Of a DNA stretch of 64,000 nt, positions 47,488 through 56,329 are shown piece after piece. The notes beneath the pieces were generated by a model. It made no database searches. It had not been told where the DNA came from and was given only the letters and a program-made list of their open reading frames with translations. The position numbers and the translations under genes are program-made. The DNA lies in the NCBI RefSeq assembly GCF_019469425.1, contig NZ_CP048272.1, positions 1,116,001 to 1,180,000 of the forward strand. The letters run 5' to 3'. Every line of letters starts with the position of its first letter. Position 1 is the first letter of the stretch. The stretch is from Bifidobacterium asteroides. Its GTDB lineage: Bacteria > Actinomycetota > Actinomycetes > Actinomycetales > Bifidobacteriaceae.

Positions 47488-48426
47488 ATGACACTGCTCC
47501 AACTGCGCTACATCGTCAAGATTGTCGAATGCGGTTCTATGAACGAGGCCTCGCATGAGCTCTACATCTCTCAGCCGGCCCTGAGTTCATCGGTCAAGGA
47601 GCTGGAGAACGAGCTGGGCATCGAGATCTTTACTCGCCACTCCCAGGGGATTGCTCTGACCGTGGACGGGGCGGAATTCCTGACCTACGCGCGTCAGATT
47701 CTGGATCAGACCGATCTGCTGGAGGCCCGCTATAGGCAGGTCAGGCCCCGCAAGCAGCTCTGCCGGGTCTCCACCCAGCACTACATGTTCGCAGTGGAAG
47801 CTTTCGTGGAGATGATTAACTCCATCGATTCCGACGAATACGAATTCACCATACGGGAGACGCGCACCAGGGACATCATCGACCAGGTGGCCACCCTCCA
47901 GTCGGAGATCGGCATCATCTACGAGTCCGACTTCAACAAACGGGTCCTGTCCAAGATGCTCCGCGAGAAGCATCTTGACTTCCATCCGCTCTTCCGGGCG
48001 GACCTGCATGTCTTCATCGCACGGACCAACCCCTTGGCCGATCGGGCCATGGTGACCATGAAAGATTTGGAGCCCTACCCCTTCCTGCAGTACGAGCAGG
48101 GTGAAGAGGGCTCCTTCTACTTTGCCGAGGAGGCGGTCTGGCCCGACTACTCCCCCAAGCAGATCACCGTGAGCGACCGGGCCACCATGCTCAACTTCAT
48201 CGTGGGGCTGAACGCCTACACGGTCTGCACCGGCATCGACAACGAGGACCTGAACAACGAGAAGATCGTCAGCGTCCCCCTAGAGTCGGACGAATCCATG
48301 CTGGTAGGCTGGATCGTCAATAGCCGGACCAAGCTGTCCAATGCCGCTGAACTCTATTTGGACAAACTGCGCCAGGTGGTGTCCAACCATGGATACTCGC
48401 TGATTGAACAGGAGTCAGGCGAGTAA
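47488..48426 (+). CDS. LysR family transcriptional regulator
   Basis: A 312-aa LysR-type regulator. The N-terminal winged HTH reads 'SMNEASHELYISQPALSSSVKELE' (about residues 15-38), followed by a dimerisation helix and a two-lobed ligand-binding domain (about 95-300). Target and effector are unknown. It begins 24 nt after gpmA. An in-frame TTG at 47479 is an alternative start. It is convergent with the DsbA-like gene and ends with a shared terminator. Confidence 0.88.
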   Translation: MTLLQLRYIVKIVECGSMNEASHELYISQPALSSSVKELENELGIEIFTRHSQGIALTVDGAEFLTYARQILDQTDLLEARYRQVRPRKQLCRVSTQHYMFAVEAFVEMINSIDSDEYEFTIRETRTRDIIDQVATLQSEIGIIYESDFNKRVLSKMLREKHLDFHPLFRADLHVFIARTNPLADRAMVTMKDLEPYPFLQYEQGEEGSFYFAEEAVWPDYSPKQITVSDRATMLNFIVGLNAYTVCTGIDNEDLNNEKIVSVPLESDESMLVGWIVNSRTKLSNAAELYLDKLRQVVSNHGYSLIEQESGE

Positions 48427-48498
48427 CAACCGAGCAAACAACAATCGAGCAAGTATCAGCGGAACAGACATCGAATTCCACAGGCTACGGTTCATCTT

Positions 48499-48528
48499 CC
48501 AGCGGCGATAAGCGAAAATCGCCGCTGG
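48499..48528. terminator. Bidirectional terminator hairpin
   Basis: Two perfect 11-nt arms, CCAGCGGCGAT (48499-48509) and ATCGCCGCTGG (48518-48528), with an 8-nt A-rich loop, lie between the convergent LysR and DsbA-like genes. Confidence 0.75.
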
Positions 48529-48542
48529 TCAGTAGCCTTGGG

Positions 48543-49661
48543 TTACATTGCTTTCAGCGCTTTTCCCTGGGCTCCGATGGATGGCATCCTCCCCTGATGG
48601 CCTACATCCTGCGATTTGAGTCCCAGGGCCTTGAGCAGGGCCCGGTCCAGATGTTCCAGCCCGCCCTGGCTCTTTGCCGCTGCAGTCAGGTCCCAGACCT
48701 TGCCGTTGATCATGATGGTGGGCGTCGAGAACTCCCCCTTGGTGTCCTTGGCATCCTTCCTGGTGATGGCGTAGGCATTGACCTTGTCAACCCATGGCCT
48801 GTAGGTGCCTTGGACGAAACGGTCTGCCAGGGACCTGGGCACCCCCGCTCCCACGGCCTGGTCGGCCAGTCGGGCATCGGAGACCGCCTGATAGGAGCTT
48901 TCATCGGGCTGGAAGTCGGCTGCGAAGACGGCGGCTGCAAAGGCCGGCAGATGATCTGGATCCTCCTGGGCCACCATGGCCAGGGCGTTGTCCACGCGGC
49001 TGGAGTACTGGTCGCTGGATGCCGAATCCAGGAAATTCAAAAAGTTGTAGGTGACGTTGATCTGACCGGCGCTGATCATGCGCTGCAACTGGGGATCGAT
49101 AACCCGGCCCACCTTGCCGCACCAGGGACACATGGGATCCATGAAGATCTCAAGGGTCGGCGCGTCGGCAACCTTCTTCTTGCTGCCGACCCCCCTGGCT
49201 GAAACGGTCAACCCTCCTTGGTCGTCGGCCACCGAAGGCTTGGCATTGACCTCTTGCAAAGCCTTGTAGGCCTTGGCATCCCCGTTGGGGCCATTTCTGA
49301 CTTGCGCGTTCGGTGCTCCTGATGAAGTCTTTTGGGCTGACAGGTTGCCTGCTGAATGATCAACCCACAGCATGTATATGCCTGCTGCAAGCACCAGCAC
49401 AAGAGCCACCGCGACCAGTATCAGCGACAGCCTCAACGACCGCCGTGCGGTAATGCGTTCTTCAGGCTCGCTCTCCCGCGACTGGCCTGTCTTCCCCGGT
49501 TTCTCTTCAGTCGACATTCGTCCATCCACGGGCTCTGCAGCCTTCGGAGATTTCACAGTGCCGGCTGTTGTGGCCGAGACGGCAGGCTTGGTCGCCTTCA
49601 CTGCGTCGACCCCAGTCTGGTCAGGTTCCTCATGACCGTTCTGCTCCAGCGGTTTCGTCAT
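48543..49661 (-). CDS. Membrane-anchored DsbA-like thioredoxin-fold protein
   Basis: A 372-aa protein with a 70-residue charged cytoplasmic N terminus, one membrane helix (about 75-99), and an extracellular DsbA-family domain with the redox motif C178-P-W-C181 preceded by EIFMDPM. The cis-Pro loop reads FSTPTIMING. This matches actinobacterial DsbA-like oxidoreductases that oxidise or isomerise secreted proteins. It lies downstream of pyrE on the same strand with a 158-nt gap; no DsbB/VKOR partner is in the window. Confidence 0.86.
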   Translation of the reverse strand: MTKPLEQNGHEEPDQTGVDAVKATKPAVSATTAGTVKSPKAAEPVDGRMSTEEKPGKTGQSRESEPEERITARRSLRLSLILVAVALVLVLAAGIYMLWVDHSAGNLSAQKTSSGAPNAQVRNGPNGDAKAYKALQEVNAKPSVADDQGGLTVSARGVGSKKKVADAPTLEIFMDPMCPWCGKVGRVIDPQLQRMISAGQINVTYNFLNFLDSASSDQYSSRVDNALAMVAQEDPDHLPAFAAAVFAADFQPDESSYQAVSDARLADQAVGAGVPRSLADRFVQGTYRPWVDKVNAYAITRKDAKDTKGEFSTPTIMINGKVWDLTAAAKSQGGLEHLDRALLKALGLKSQDVGHQGRMPSIGAQGKALKAM

Positions 49662-49819
49662 GATCCATGGCCTTCCCTTGCGACGATGATCCGTCGGCCT
49701 GCCCGTCGGACACCTACCAATCTACACGAGGGTCGGCCGACAGATTGGCCGTCCGAAGAATGTGCGTCAATGGCGGTCTGCATGCACAAGTTGGCTGCCC
49801 GTATGAGCCCGACATTTGC

Positions 49820-50569
49820 TCAGGCCCCGTAACGCTCCAGGTAGTCCCTGGCGGCATCGGCGGTGCGCTGGTCCAGAATGGGCGACCCGCCCGGGCCCTT
49901 CATGTTGGCGGCGGCATCGAAGATCTGACGGACGTTGACGATGCTGATGACCGGGAAGCGGAACTCGTCCATGATGGATTCGACAGCTGAGCCCTGACCC
50001 TGGCCCGTGCGCTCCATCCGGTCCACGGAGAGCACCAGGCCGACGATGGTCACCTTGGCCTGGGACATGATCTTGGGCACCACCTGGCGGACGGCGGTCC
50101 CGGCCGTCATGACATCATCCACCAGCAGCACCCTCATGCCGTCCCTGAGCTGGGTACCGACCATGAGCCCTCCATCGCCATGGTCCTTGACCTCCTTGCG
50201 GTCAAAGGTGAAGCCGACCGGCATCCCATGCGCCCCGCTCAGCGCGATGGCAGTGGAGACGGCCAGAGGAATCCCCTTGTAGGCCGGGCCGAATACCGTG
50301 TCGATGTCTGCGGGCAGGGTTCCCTGCTTCACGGCCTGCACGATGGTCCGGGCGTAGAACTCCCCCAGCAGAGCGATCAGCCGTCCGTCGTTGAAGGCCC
50401 CGGCGTTGATGAAGTAGGGCGAGCGCCGCCCCGACTTCAGGGTGAAGTCACCGAACTTGAGCGCTCCGCTCTGGAGCAGGAAGCTGGTGAAACCCTCCTG
50501 GATGCGGCGGGTCCGCTTCTGGGCATCTCCGTCATGCTTGGACTTGTTTTCTGCTTCGGATGCGCTCAT
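49820..50569 (-). CDS. pyrE: Orotate phosphoribosyltransferase
   Basis: Joins orotate to PRPP to give OMP. The 249-aa protein has the PRPP motif [15 protein letters not shown] (about 150-164), the [11 protein letters not shown] segment (about 92-102), and the [12 protein letters not shown] loop that closes over the active site. The ATG at 50569 overlaps the pyrD stop by ATGA and has an AAAGGGGAG site. It is the last of seven pyr genes. Confidence 0.94.
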   Translation of the reverse strand: MSASEAENKSKHDGDAQKRTRRIQEGFTSFLLQSGALKFGDFTLKSGRRSPYFINAGAFNDGRLIALLGEFYARTIVQAVKQGTLPADIDTVFGPAYKGIPLAVSTAIALSGAHGMPVGFTFDRKEVKDHGDGGLMVGTQLRDGMRVLLVDDVMTAGTAVRQVVPKIMSQAKVTIVGLVLSVDRMERTGQGQGSAVESIMDEFRFPVISIVNVRQIFDAAANMKGPGGSPILDQRTADAARDYLERYGA

Positions 50570-51513
50570 CGCCAGCACTCCCCTTTCTTGAGCAAATCAG
50601 CCAGATCAGGCCGCTCGTCCAACAGATCGTCCAGCTCCCGGGCCACCCGCATGGGCGCCACAGGATCCACTAGGGCCGCAGCCCCCACCTCAACGGCGTT
50701 GGCACCCGCATAGAGAAATTCCAAGGCCGTGCGTCCTGAGTCGATGCCACCGATGCCGATGATGGGAATGTCGGGCAGTGCCCGGCGTACCCGCCAGACG
50801 AAGGACAAGGCTATGGGCAGGATGCAGGGGCCCGAGACACCGCCGGTGCCCTGGGCCAGTATGGGCCTGCCGTCATTGATGTCGATGCGCATGCCTACCA
50901 GGGTGTTGATCAGACTGAGGGCATCCGCTCCCCCATCGGCGGCAGCCCTTGCCACCTCCACGATGTCGGTGACGTTGGGGGTCAGCTTGACCACCATGGG
51001 CTTGTCGGTCAGACCCCGCAGCCGGGTGATCAGCCGGTTCAGAGCCTTGGCGTCGGTGCCCACGGACATCCCTCCATGGGAGACGTTGGGACAGGAGACG
51101 TTGATTTCCAGCATGTCCGCCGGGGAGTCGGCCAACCGTTCCACGACCGTGGCATAGTCTTCGTCGCTGTGACCAGCCACATTGGTGATCACATTGGCTC
51201 CCAGGGCCTTGAGTCTGGGCAGCTCATCCACCAGGTAATGGTCCACGCCCGGGTTCTGCAGGCCCACGGAGTTGACCATGCCGGCTGGGCTTTCGGCGGT
51301 CCTGGGCGTGGGGTTGCCTTCCCAGGGAACCGGCGAAACCCCCTTGGTGGAGATGGCGCCCATCTGGGAGACGTCATAATAGCCCCCGCAGGCATCCAGG
51401 TTGAAGGTGCCCGAGGCCGTGCCCACCGGGTTCTTCCAGAGCGTCCCGGCCACAACGGTTCCATGCCGCCAGGCGTGCGGCTCCAAAGGATCCATGATTG
51501 TCAGCCCGCTCAT
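50566..51513 (-). CDS. pyrD: Dihydroorotate dehydrogenase, class 1B catalytic subunit
   Basis: FMN-containing subunit that oxidises dihydroorotate to orotate. The 315-aa TIM barrel has [10 protein letters not shown] near residue 28, the catalytic cysteine in [11 protein letters not shown] (about 134), [11 protein letters not shown], and the [21 protein letters not shown] phosphate-binding stretch. Class 1B is shown by the adjoining pyrK, whose stop overlaps this start by 4 nt. Confidence 0.94.
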   Translation of the reverse strand: MSGLTIMDPLEPHAWRHGTVVAGTLWKNPVGTASGTFNLDACGGYYDVSQMGAISTKGVSPVPWEGNPTPRTAESPAGMVNSVGLQNPGVDHYLVDELPRLKALGANVITNVAGHSDEDYATVVERLADSPADMLEINVSCPNVSHGGMSVGTDAKALNRLITRLRGLTDKPMVVKLTPNVTDIVEVARAAADGGADALSLINTLVGMRIDINDGRPILAQGTGGVSGPCILPIALSFVWRVRRALPDIPIIGIGGIDSGRTALEFLYAGANAVEVGAAALVDPVAPMRVARELDDLLDERPDLADLLKKGECWR

Positions 51514-52355
51514 CGTGTCTCCTTCTTGTCCTCGTCTGTATTCCAGATCAGACGGTCGGCAGCAAAGACCGGGCCGTCCTTGCAGACCTTGAGCCTGCCG
51601 TCCACGGTGTCGACCACGCAGGCCACGCAGGTGCCATAGCCGCAGCCCATACGGGACTCCATGCAGCACTGGGTCGGCAGGCCGACTTTACGGGCCCAGG
51701 CGGCAACGGCCCGCATCATGGGTAAGGGGCCGCAGGTCAGGATGATGGTTTGCTCGGGGTTGATGTCTTCGCGAACCCGGTCCAAAAGGGTTATGACATC
51801 CCCTGAGGCGTTGTCGATGGACTCAAGCCGGTCGGTCAGCGAGCCCATGATGGCATCGGCGAACCGATGATCCCGGTAGCCCAGCAGGGCGGTGGTGCGC
51901 GCTCCAGACCGGTCTTGGAGGCACTGGGCTGCGCGGATAAGCGGAGGGACGCCCAGGCCGCCGCCCACCAACAGATAGTGAGCGGGCTTCTCCAGGTCGA
52001 AACCATGGCCCAGAGGCCCCAGCAGGTCCACAGCCATGCCTGGCCGCAGTCGGGAGAATTCAGAAGTCCCCTGACCCACCACGGCGAAGATGATCTCGAT
52101 TTGCTCGCCATCCAGAACTCGGCTGATGCCGAAGGGTCTGGGCATCATGGTTATACGGTCTGCCGAGTAGAGATTGATGAAGGCTCCTGCCGGGGCGTGG
52201 GATGCCAGGTAGGGGTCGCGGATGGCCATCCGCCAGACTTGCCTGTCCAGGGGCTCCATGCCGGTGACCAGGGCGGTGCGCCGTCCGGGTAGCCGGCCTG
52301 CCTGTTGGGCCTGCTCCTCCACCTGGCTGGTGGATATGAAGAGGTTGGGTTTCAT
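51510..52355 (-). CDS. pyrK: Dihydroorotate dehydrogenase electron-transfer subunit
   Basis: Carries FAD and a [2Fe-2S] cluster and passes electrons from PyrD to NAD+. The 281-aa protein has the FAD-binding RPFGIS segment (about residue 72), the NAD-binding LLVGGGLGVPP (about 130), and the C-terminal cysteines in MGCGYGTCVACVV and KVCKDG that bind the cluster. It overlaps pyrD and pyrF by 4 nt each. Confidence 0.93.
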   Translation of the reverse strand: MKPNLFISTSQVEEQAQQAGRLPGRRTALVTGMEPLDRQVWRMAIRDPYLASHAPAGAFINLYSADRITMMPRPFGISRVLDGEQIEIIFAVVGQGTSEFSRLRPGMAVDLLGPLGHGFDLEKPAHYLLVGGGLGVPPLIRAAQCLQDRSGARTTALLGYRDHRFADAIMGSLTDRLESIDNASGDVITLLDRVREDINPEQTIILTCGPLPMMRAVAAWARKVGLPTQCCMESRMGCGYGTCVACVVDTVDGRLKVCKDGPVFAADRLIWNTDEDKKETR

Positions 52356-53413
52356 CGGACCTCCTTGATCGCCTGATTGAGATCGTCTTTCATGGCCTGC
52401 GCGGCCTGGCGGGCATCGCGGGTGACCATGCCTAGGGCCGCTTGAACGCTGAGCTGCGGGCTGTAGCCCGGATCCTTCCGCCAGGCTCCGATGATTCCCC
52501 GTGAGGAGTTGACTACAGCGCCGCCTCCGAACCGGTCGAACATGGGCGCCACATCGGCCCCCGAACCGCCCTGGGCTCCGTAGCCAGGGACCAGGAAGAA
52601 GGTGTGGGGCATGGCCCGGCGCAGAAGGGCGCCGTCTTCGGAGTGGGTGGCGCCGACCACGGCTCCGAGCCTGGAATAGCCCGACTGACCGATGGAGGGC
52701 TGCCCCCAGGATTCGACAAGGTCGCCCAGGCGCTGATAGATGGTGCCGCCGCCCGAGTCCCTATCCAGGCCCAGTTCCTGGATCTGGCCGCCCGAAGGGT
52801 TGGAGGTGCGCACCAGGGCGAAGAGGTCACCATGGGTGTGCTCCGCCGCCTGCAGAAAGGGTTCCACCCCGTCGGAACCCAGGTAGACGTTGATGGTCAG
52901 CGCATCCTCGTACCAGGGGAATCTCCCGCCTATTCGGGCCGGGCCATCTACTGCCTGCCTTGGTGCGAAGGGCAGGGGAAGCCCATCCAGATGGGCAGCG
53001 TAGGCTTCGGCCGTGGAGCCGATGTCCCCGCGTTTGACATCCCCGATGACGTAGAGGCCACGGTCGGCTGCGGCCCGGCAGGTGCCGGTGTAGGCCCTGA
53101 TGCCCCAGGGTCCCAAGGCCTCATACATGGCGATCTGGGGTTTGACTGCGGGTACTAGGCCGGCCACGCCCTCCAGGATGGCCAGGTTGAAGCGCAGATA
53201 GGCCCGGGCCAGATGGTCTGCCCAGACGGCCTGGGCCTGCTCGTCCTGGGTCTGTTGCGGATCCTTGGGGTCCAGGCCCATCTCTGTCATGCTTCCGGCG
53301 GTACGCTGCCTGGCCTGTTCAATCAGTTGGCTGGGCAGCAGTTCCGGTCGCGGATCCAGACCAACCACGGTCGGATTGTGCTTGTCCTCGATGAGCGCGG
53401 TCAGTCGGTCCAT
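52352..53413 (-). CDS. pyrF: Orotidine 5'-phosphate decarboxylase (type 2)
   Basis: Decarboxylates OMP to UMP. The 353-aa protein belongs to the longer PyrF subfamily found in actinobacteria. It has NPTVVGLDPRPELL near the N terminus, the catalytic D-x-K-x-x-D in DVKRGDIGSTA (about 143-153), and FLVPGYGAQGG (about 270) for phosphate binding. The ATG at 53413 is 2 nt after the pyrC stop; the 53 upstream in-frame codons are within pyrC. Confidence 0.92.
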   Translation of the reverse strand: MDRLTALIEDKHNPTVVGLDPRPELLPSQLIEQARQRTAGSMTEMGLDPKDPQQTQDEQAQAVWADHLARAYLRFNLAILEGVAGLVPAVKPQIAMYEALGPWGIRAYTGTCRAAADRGLYVIGDVKRGDIGSTAEAYAAHLDGLPLPFAPRQAVDGPARIGGRFPWYEDALTINVYLGSDGVEPFLQAAEHTHGDLFALVRTSNPSGGQIQELGLDRDSGGGTIYQRLGDLVESWGQPSIGQSGYSRLGAVVGATHSEDGALLRRAMPHTFFLVPGYGAQGGSGADVAPMFDRFGGGAVVNSSRGIIGAWRKDPGYSPQLSVQAALGMVTRDARQAAQAMKDDLNQAIKEVR

Positions 53414-53415
53414 GC

Positions 53416-54840
53416 TCAGATCCTTTCCCTGGTGATGACGCGGTTTGCGGGCAGACGGGAAAAAACCAGACGCCCCTCCTTGATGTTGGCCAGGACCCGT
53501 CCGGCCAGTTCCGCCCCGGCGAAGGGGGTGTTCCTCGCCTTGGAGTGGAAACGGCTGGGATCCACCTTCCACTTGGCTGCAGGGTCCAAGATGACCAAGT
53601 CGACAGGCGGCTGGCCGGAATCGCTGTGCTGGTCGACCTCCAGCTGAAGATGACCGGTGCCGGCCTTATTGACCTTGTCAGCTGTGTGCGAGGGCAGGTC
53701 TTCGGGCAGTAGCCGATGCATGCCCATGAGCTCGGCCGGAGCCAGGGACATGAGCTCGATCAGACGGTCATGGCCGATGAGCCCGCTCTTGACCAGGACC
53801 TGGTTGCAGACCGCATAGGCAGTTTCCAGGCCGATAATGCCGTTGGGGGCGTCCTTGAGCCCCAGGGCTTTCTCAGCGGTGGTGTGCGGCGCGTGGTCGG
53901 TGGCGATCATGTCCACAGTGCCGTCAGCCACCGCCTCAAGGGCTGCCTGCTGGTCGGCGCGGGAGCGCAGCGGAGGGTTCATCTTGGCCATGCTGCCGCA
54001 GCGCAGCAGGTCCTCGTCGCAGAGGGCCAGATAGTGGGGCGCGGTCTCGCAGGTGACTGGCAATCCACGGGCCTTGGCCCGTCTGACAGCCTCGAATCCG
54101 CCGGCGGTGCTGACATGCTGCAGATGCACCCGGGTGCCGGTGCGCTCCGCCAGGTCGATGTCGCGATTGATGACGGCGGTCTCGGTTGAGGCGGGAATCC
54201 CCTCCAGCCCCAGTTGGCGACTGACTGATCCGAGGTTGACCTGACCGTGCTCGTGGTGCTCACAGTGATCCAAAACGGGCAGGTCGAAAGACCGGGCATT
54301 GGCGGCCACAGCCTCCAGGGTTTGGTCGGTCACTGCCGAGCCGTCGTCGCTGATGGCCACTACAGGATGTGTCCATCCGTGGCCGGCCAGGTGCTTCGAC
54401 CAGTCGTCTGGGTTTGAGGCCTGGCGGCCAGTCCGGTCTACGGTGGCAGCCACACAGAGGGCGTAGTCCACCGGCAGGCTCAGCCCACGGTCCCGCTCGT
54501 AGGACTCCAGATAGTCGATAACTGTGCGCCCGTCGGCCATCCTGGTGCGGCCGTCCATGGCGGGCTGGGTGTTGGGCATGAGCAGTATCAGCCCGTAGCC
54601 TCCGGCCGCTGCGGCAGCCGTACCGCTGACCATGTCCTCCTTGTCGGTCTGCCCGGGGTCGCGCAGGTGGACGTGGGGGTCAACCAGAGCAGGAGCCAGC
54701 ACCAACCCCCGGGCGTCTATCTGATCCACCTCTGTCGACATGGCACCGGTCTCGTCAACCAGCGTACTGTCAATGGTCTGGGGAAGTACCAGATCGACCG
54801 CCCGGCTGCTGCACCAATCAGTCAACCCCAGCAGCCGCAT
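53416..54840 (-). CDS. pyrC: Dihydroorotase
   Basis: Zinc amidohydrolase that closes carbamoyl-aspartate to dihydroorotate. The 474-aa class I enzyme shows the metal-binding DPHVHLRDPGQTDKED (about residues 56-71), HHEHG and 'VHLQHVSTAGG' histidines, and the catalytic aspartate in IATDHAPHT (about 335). It begins 1 nt after the pyrI stop codon. Confidence 0.93.
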   Translation of the reverse strand: MRLLGLTDWCSSRAVDLVLPQTIDSTLVDETGAMSTEVDQIDARGLVLAPALVDPHVHLRDPGQTDKEDMVSGTAAAAAGGYGLILLMPNTQPAMDGRTRMADGRTVIDYLESYERDRGLSLPVDYALCVAATVDRTGRQASNPDDWSKHLAGHGWTHPVVAISDDGSAVTDQTLEAVAANARSFDLPVLDHCEHHEHGQVNLGSVSRQLGLEGIPASTETAVINRDIDLAERTGTRVHLQHVSTAGGFEAVRRAKARGLPVTCETAPHYLALCDEDLLRCGSMAKMNPPLRSRADQQAALEAVADGTVDMIATDHAPHTTAEKALGLKDAPNGIIGLETAYAVCNQVLVKSGLIGHDRLIELMSLAPAELMGMHRLLPEDLPSHTADKVNKAGTGHLQLEVDQHSDSGQPPVDLVILDPAAKWKVDPSRFHSKARNTPFAGAELAGRVLANIKEGRLVFSRLPANRVITRERI

Positions 54841-54841
54841 G

Positions 54842-55255
54842 TCAGTCTTCAGCCTTCTCGTCGCAGTAGTCACAACGGTAGACCCCAGCATCATCCAGGT
54901 GGAAGCGTTGGTCCACGCCGGTCTCCACCGTGGTGACGCAACGAGGGTTGACGCAGGTGATGACGTTGACCAGGCGGCTGGGGCGGTCCGGCTGATGCTT
55001 GCTGACGATCCTGCCCTGCCGGACCACATTGACGGTGGCCTCGGGGGCGATGAACCCCAGGGCGGTCAGGTCCAGGTCCCCGGTCTGCTCGATCTTGATG
55101 ATGTCCTTGGATCCGTACTTGAGGCTGTCCGTATTCATGATCAGGGCGAGCCGGGTCTTCGACGGGTCCACACGCAGGTAATGCAAGACCTTCAGGGCTG
55201 TGCCCGCACGAACGTGGTCGATGATGATTCCGTCAACAATGCTGGTGACCTTCAT
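54842..55255 (-). CDS. pyrI: Aspartate carbamoyltransferase regulatory subunit
   Basis: A 137-aa allosteric subunit of aspartate transcarbamoylase. It has an N-terminal nucleotide-binding domain beginning MKVTSIVDGIIIDHV and a C-terminal zinc domain with four cysteines (CVNPRC and CDYC). It overlaps pyrB by 4 nt. Presence of PyrI implies a dodecameric, nucleotide-controlled enzyme. Confidence 0.93.
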   Translation of the reverse strand: MKVTSIVDGIIIDHVRAGTALKVLHYLRVDPSKTRLALIMNTDSLKYGSKDIIKIEQTGDLDLTALGFIAPEATVNVVRQGRIVSKHQPDRPSRLVNVITCVNPRCVTTVETGVDQRFHLDDAGVYRCDYCDEKAED

Positions 55256-56259
55256 GCCGCCACCTCCTTCTGCTTGCGGTAACCGGGCAGCTCGTCGCCC
55301 AGCAGGGCGCTCTCCAGGGCCATCCTGACCAGCATGCCGTTGCGGACCTGCTGGAAGTAGGCCGCACGCGGATCATCGTCCACCTCCACGGCGATCTCGT
55401 TGACCCTGGGCAGAGGGTGGAGGATGGCCATGTCGGAGCGCGCAGCCCGAAGCTTGTCAGTATCCAAAATGTAGGTGTCGCGCAGCCGCAGGTAGTCGTC
55501 CTCGTTGAAGAAACGCTCTTGCTGGACACGGGTCATATAGAGCACGTCCAGGTCGCCGATGACCCCGTTCAGGTCTCCGGTCTCCCGGTAGGTGCAATCG
55601 GACGAGGAACGAATCCTCTCCAGGACGTATTCGGGGGTGCGCAGCTCGTCGGGGCTGATCAGAACAAAATCCACGTGGCCCAGGCGGCAGAGGGTGGTGA
55701 TCAGAGAGTGGACGGTGCGTCCGAAGGTCAGGTCCCCGCACAGGCCGATAGTCAGGTGGTTCAGCCGACCCTTGCGGGCGCGGATGGTGGCCAGGTCGGT
55801 AAGGGTCTGGGTGGGATGCATGTGCCCGCCGTCGCCAGCATTGATGACAGGGACCGTGGCCGCCTGGGAGGCCACCAGGGCGGCACCCTCCTTGGGATGG
55901 CGGATGGCCACGATGTCAGCGTAGTTGGAGACGGTCTTCAGGGTGTCGCTGATGGACTCCCCCTTGGAGACGCTGGCCAGTTGAGCGCCGGCGAATCCGA
56001 TGACCTGGCCGCCCAGACGGAGCATGGCCGTCTCGAAGCTGAGCCTGGTTCGAGTGCTGGGCTCATAGAAGAGCGTAGCCAGAACCCGGCCGTCGCAGGT
56101 GTGGGCCACCTGACGACGATGATTGTCGATGTAGGCCGCCCGGTCCAGCAGATCCAGGATCTGGGTCATGGGAATGTCGTCGAGGGTTACCACACTTCGC
56201 CCACGAAGCGGAAAGACGGCGGAAGAGGTGTTGGATGCGTGATCAACTTGTTGGGACAA
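55252..56259 (-). CDS. pyrB: Aspartate carbamoyltransferase catalytic subunit
   Basis: Joins carbamoyl phosphate and aspartate. The 335-aa protein has the carbamoyl-phosphate loop FYEPSTRTRLSF (about 64-75), the SxxKGES motif as SVSKGES (about 97-103), and the HPTQTLTDL loop (about 152-160). It starts at TTG with GGAAGGTG 6 nt upstream. First gene of the pyr operon; a short palindrome lies just ahead. Confidence 0.94.
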   Translation of the reverse strand: MSQQVDHASNTSSAVFPLRGRSVVTLDDIPMTQILDLLDRAAYIDNHRRQVAHTCDGRVLATLFYEPSTRTRLSFETAMLRLGGQVIGFAGAQLASVSKGESISDTLKTVSNYADIVAIRHPKEGAALVASQAATVPVINAGDGGHMHPTQTLTDLATIRARKGRLNHLTIGLCGDLTFGRTVHSLITTLCRLGHVDFVLISPDELRTPEYVLERIRSSSDCTYRETGDLNGVIGDLDVLYMTRVQQERFFNEDDYLRLRDTYILDTDKLRAARSDMAILHPLPRVNEIAVEVDDDPRAAYFQQVRNGMLVRMALESALLGDELPGYRKQKEVAA

Positions 56260-56274
56260 CGGCTCACCTTCCTC

Positions 56275-56288
56275 AAGGTGGCCACCTT
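56275..56288. promoter_or_regulatory. 14-nt perfect palindrome before pyrB
   Basis: AAGGTGGCCACCTT, self-complementary, lies 15 nt before the pyrB TTG and directly before its ribosome binding site within the 70-nt glnE-pyrB gap. It could be an operator or an mRNA structure; no PyrR-type attenuator is seen. Confidence 0.45.
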
Positions 56289-56329
56289 ATGTGACCTGAA
56301 CAAGCATACGACCGCGGATGGACCCAGGG

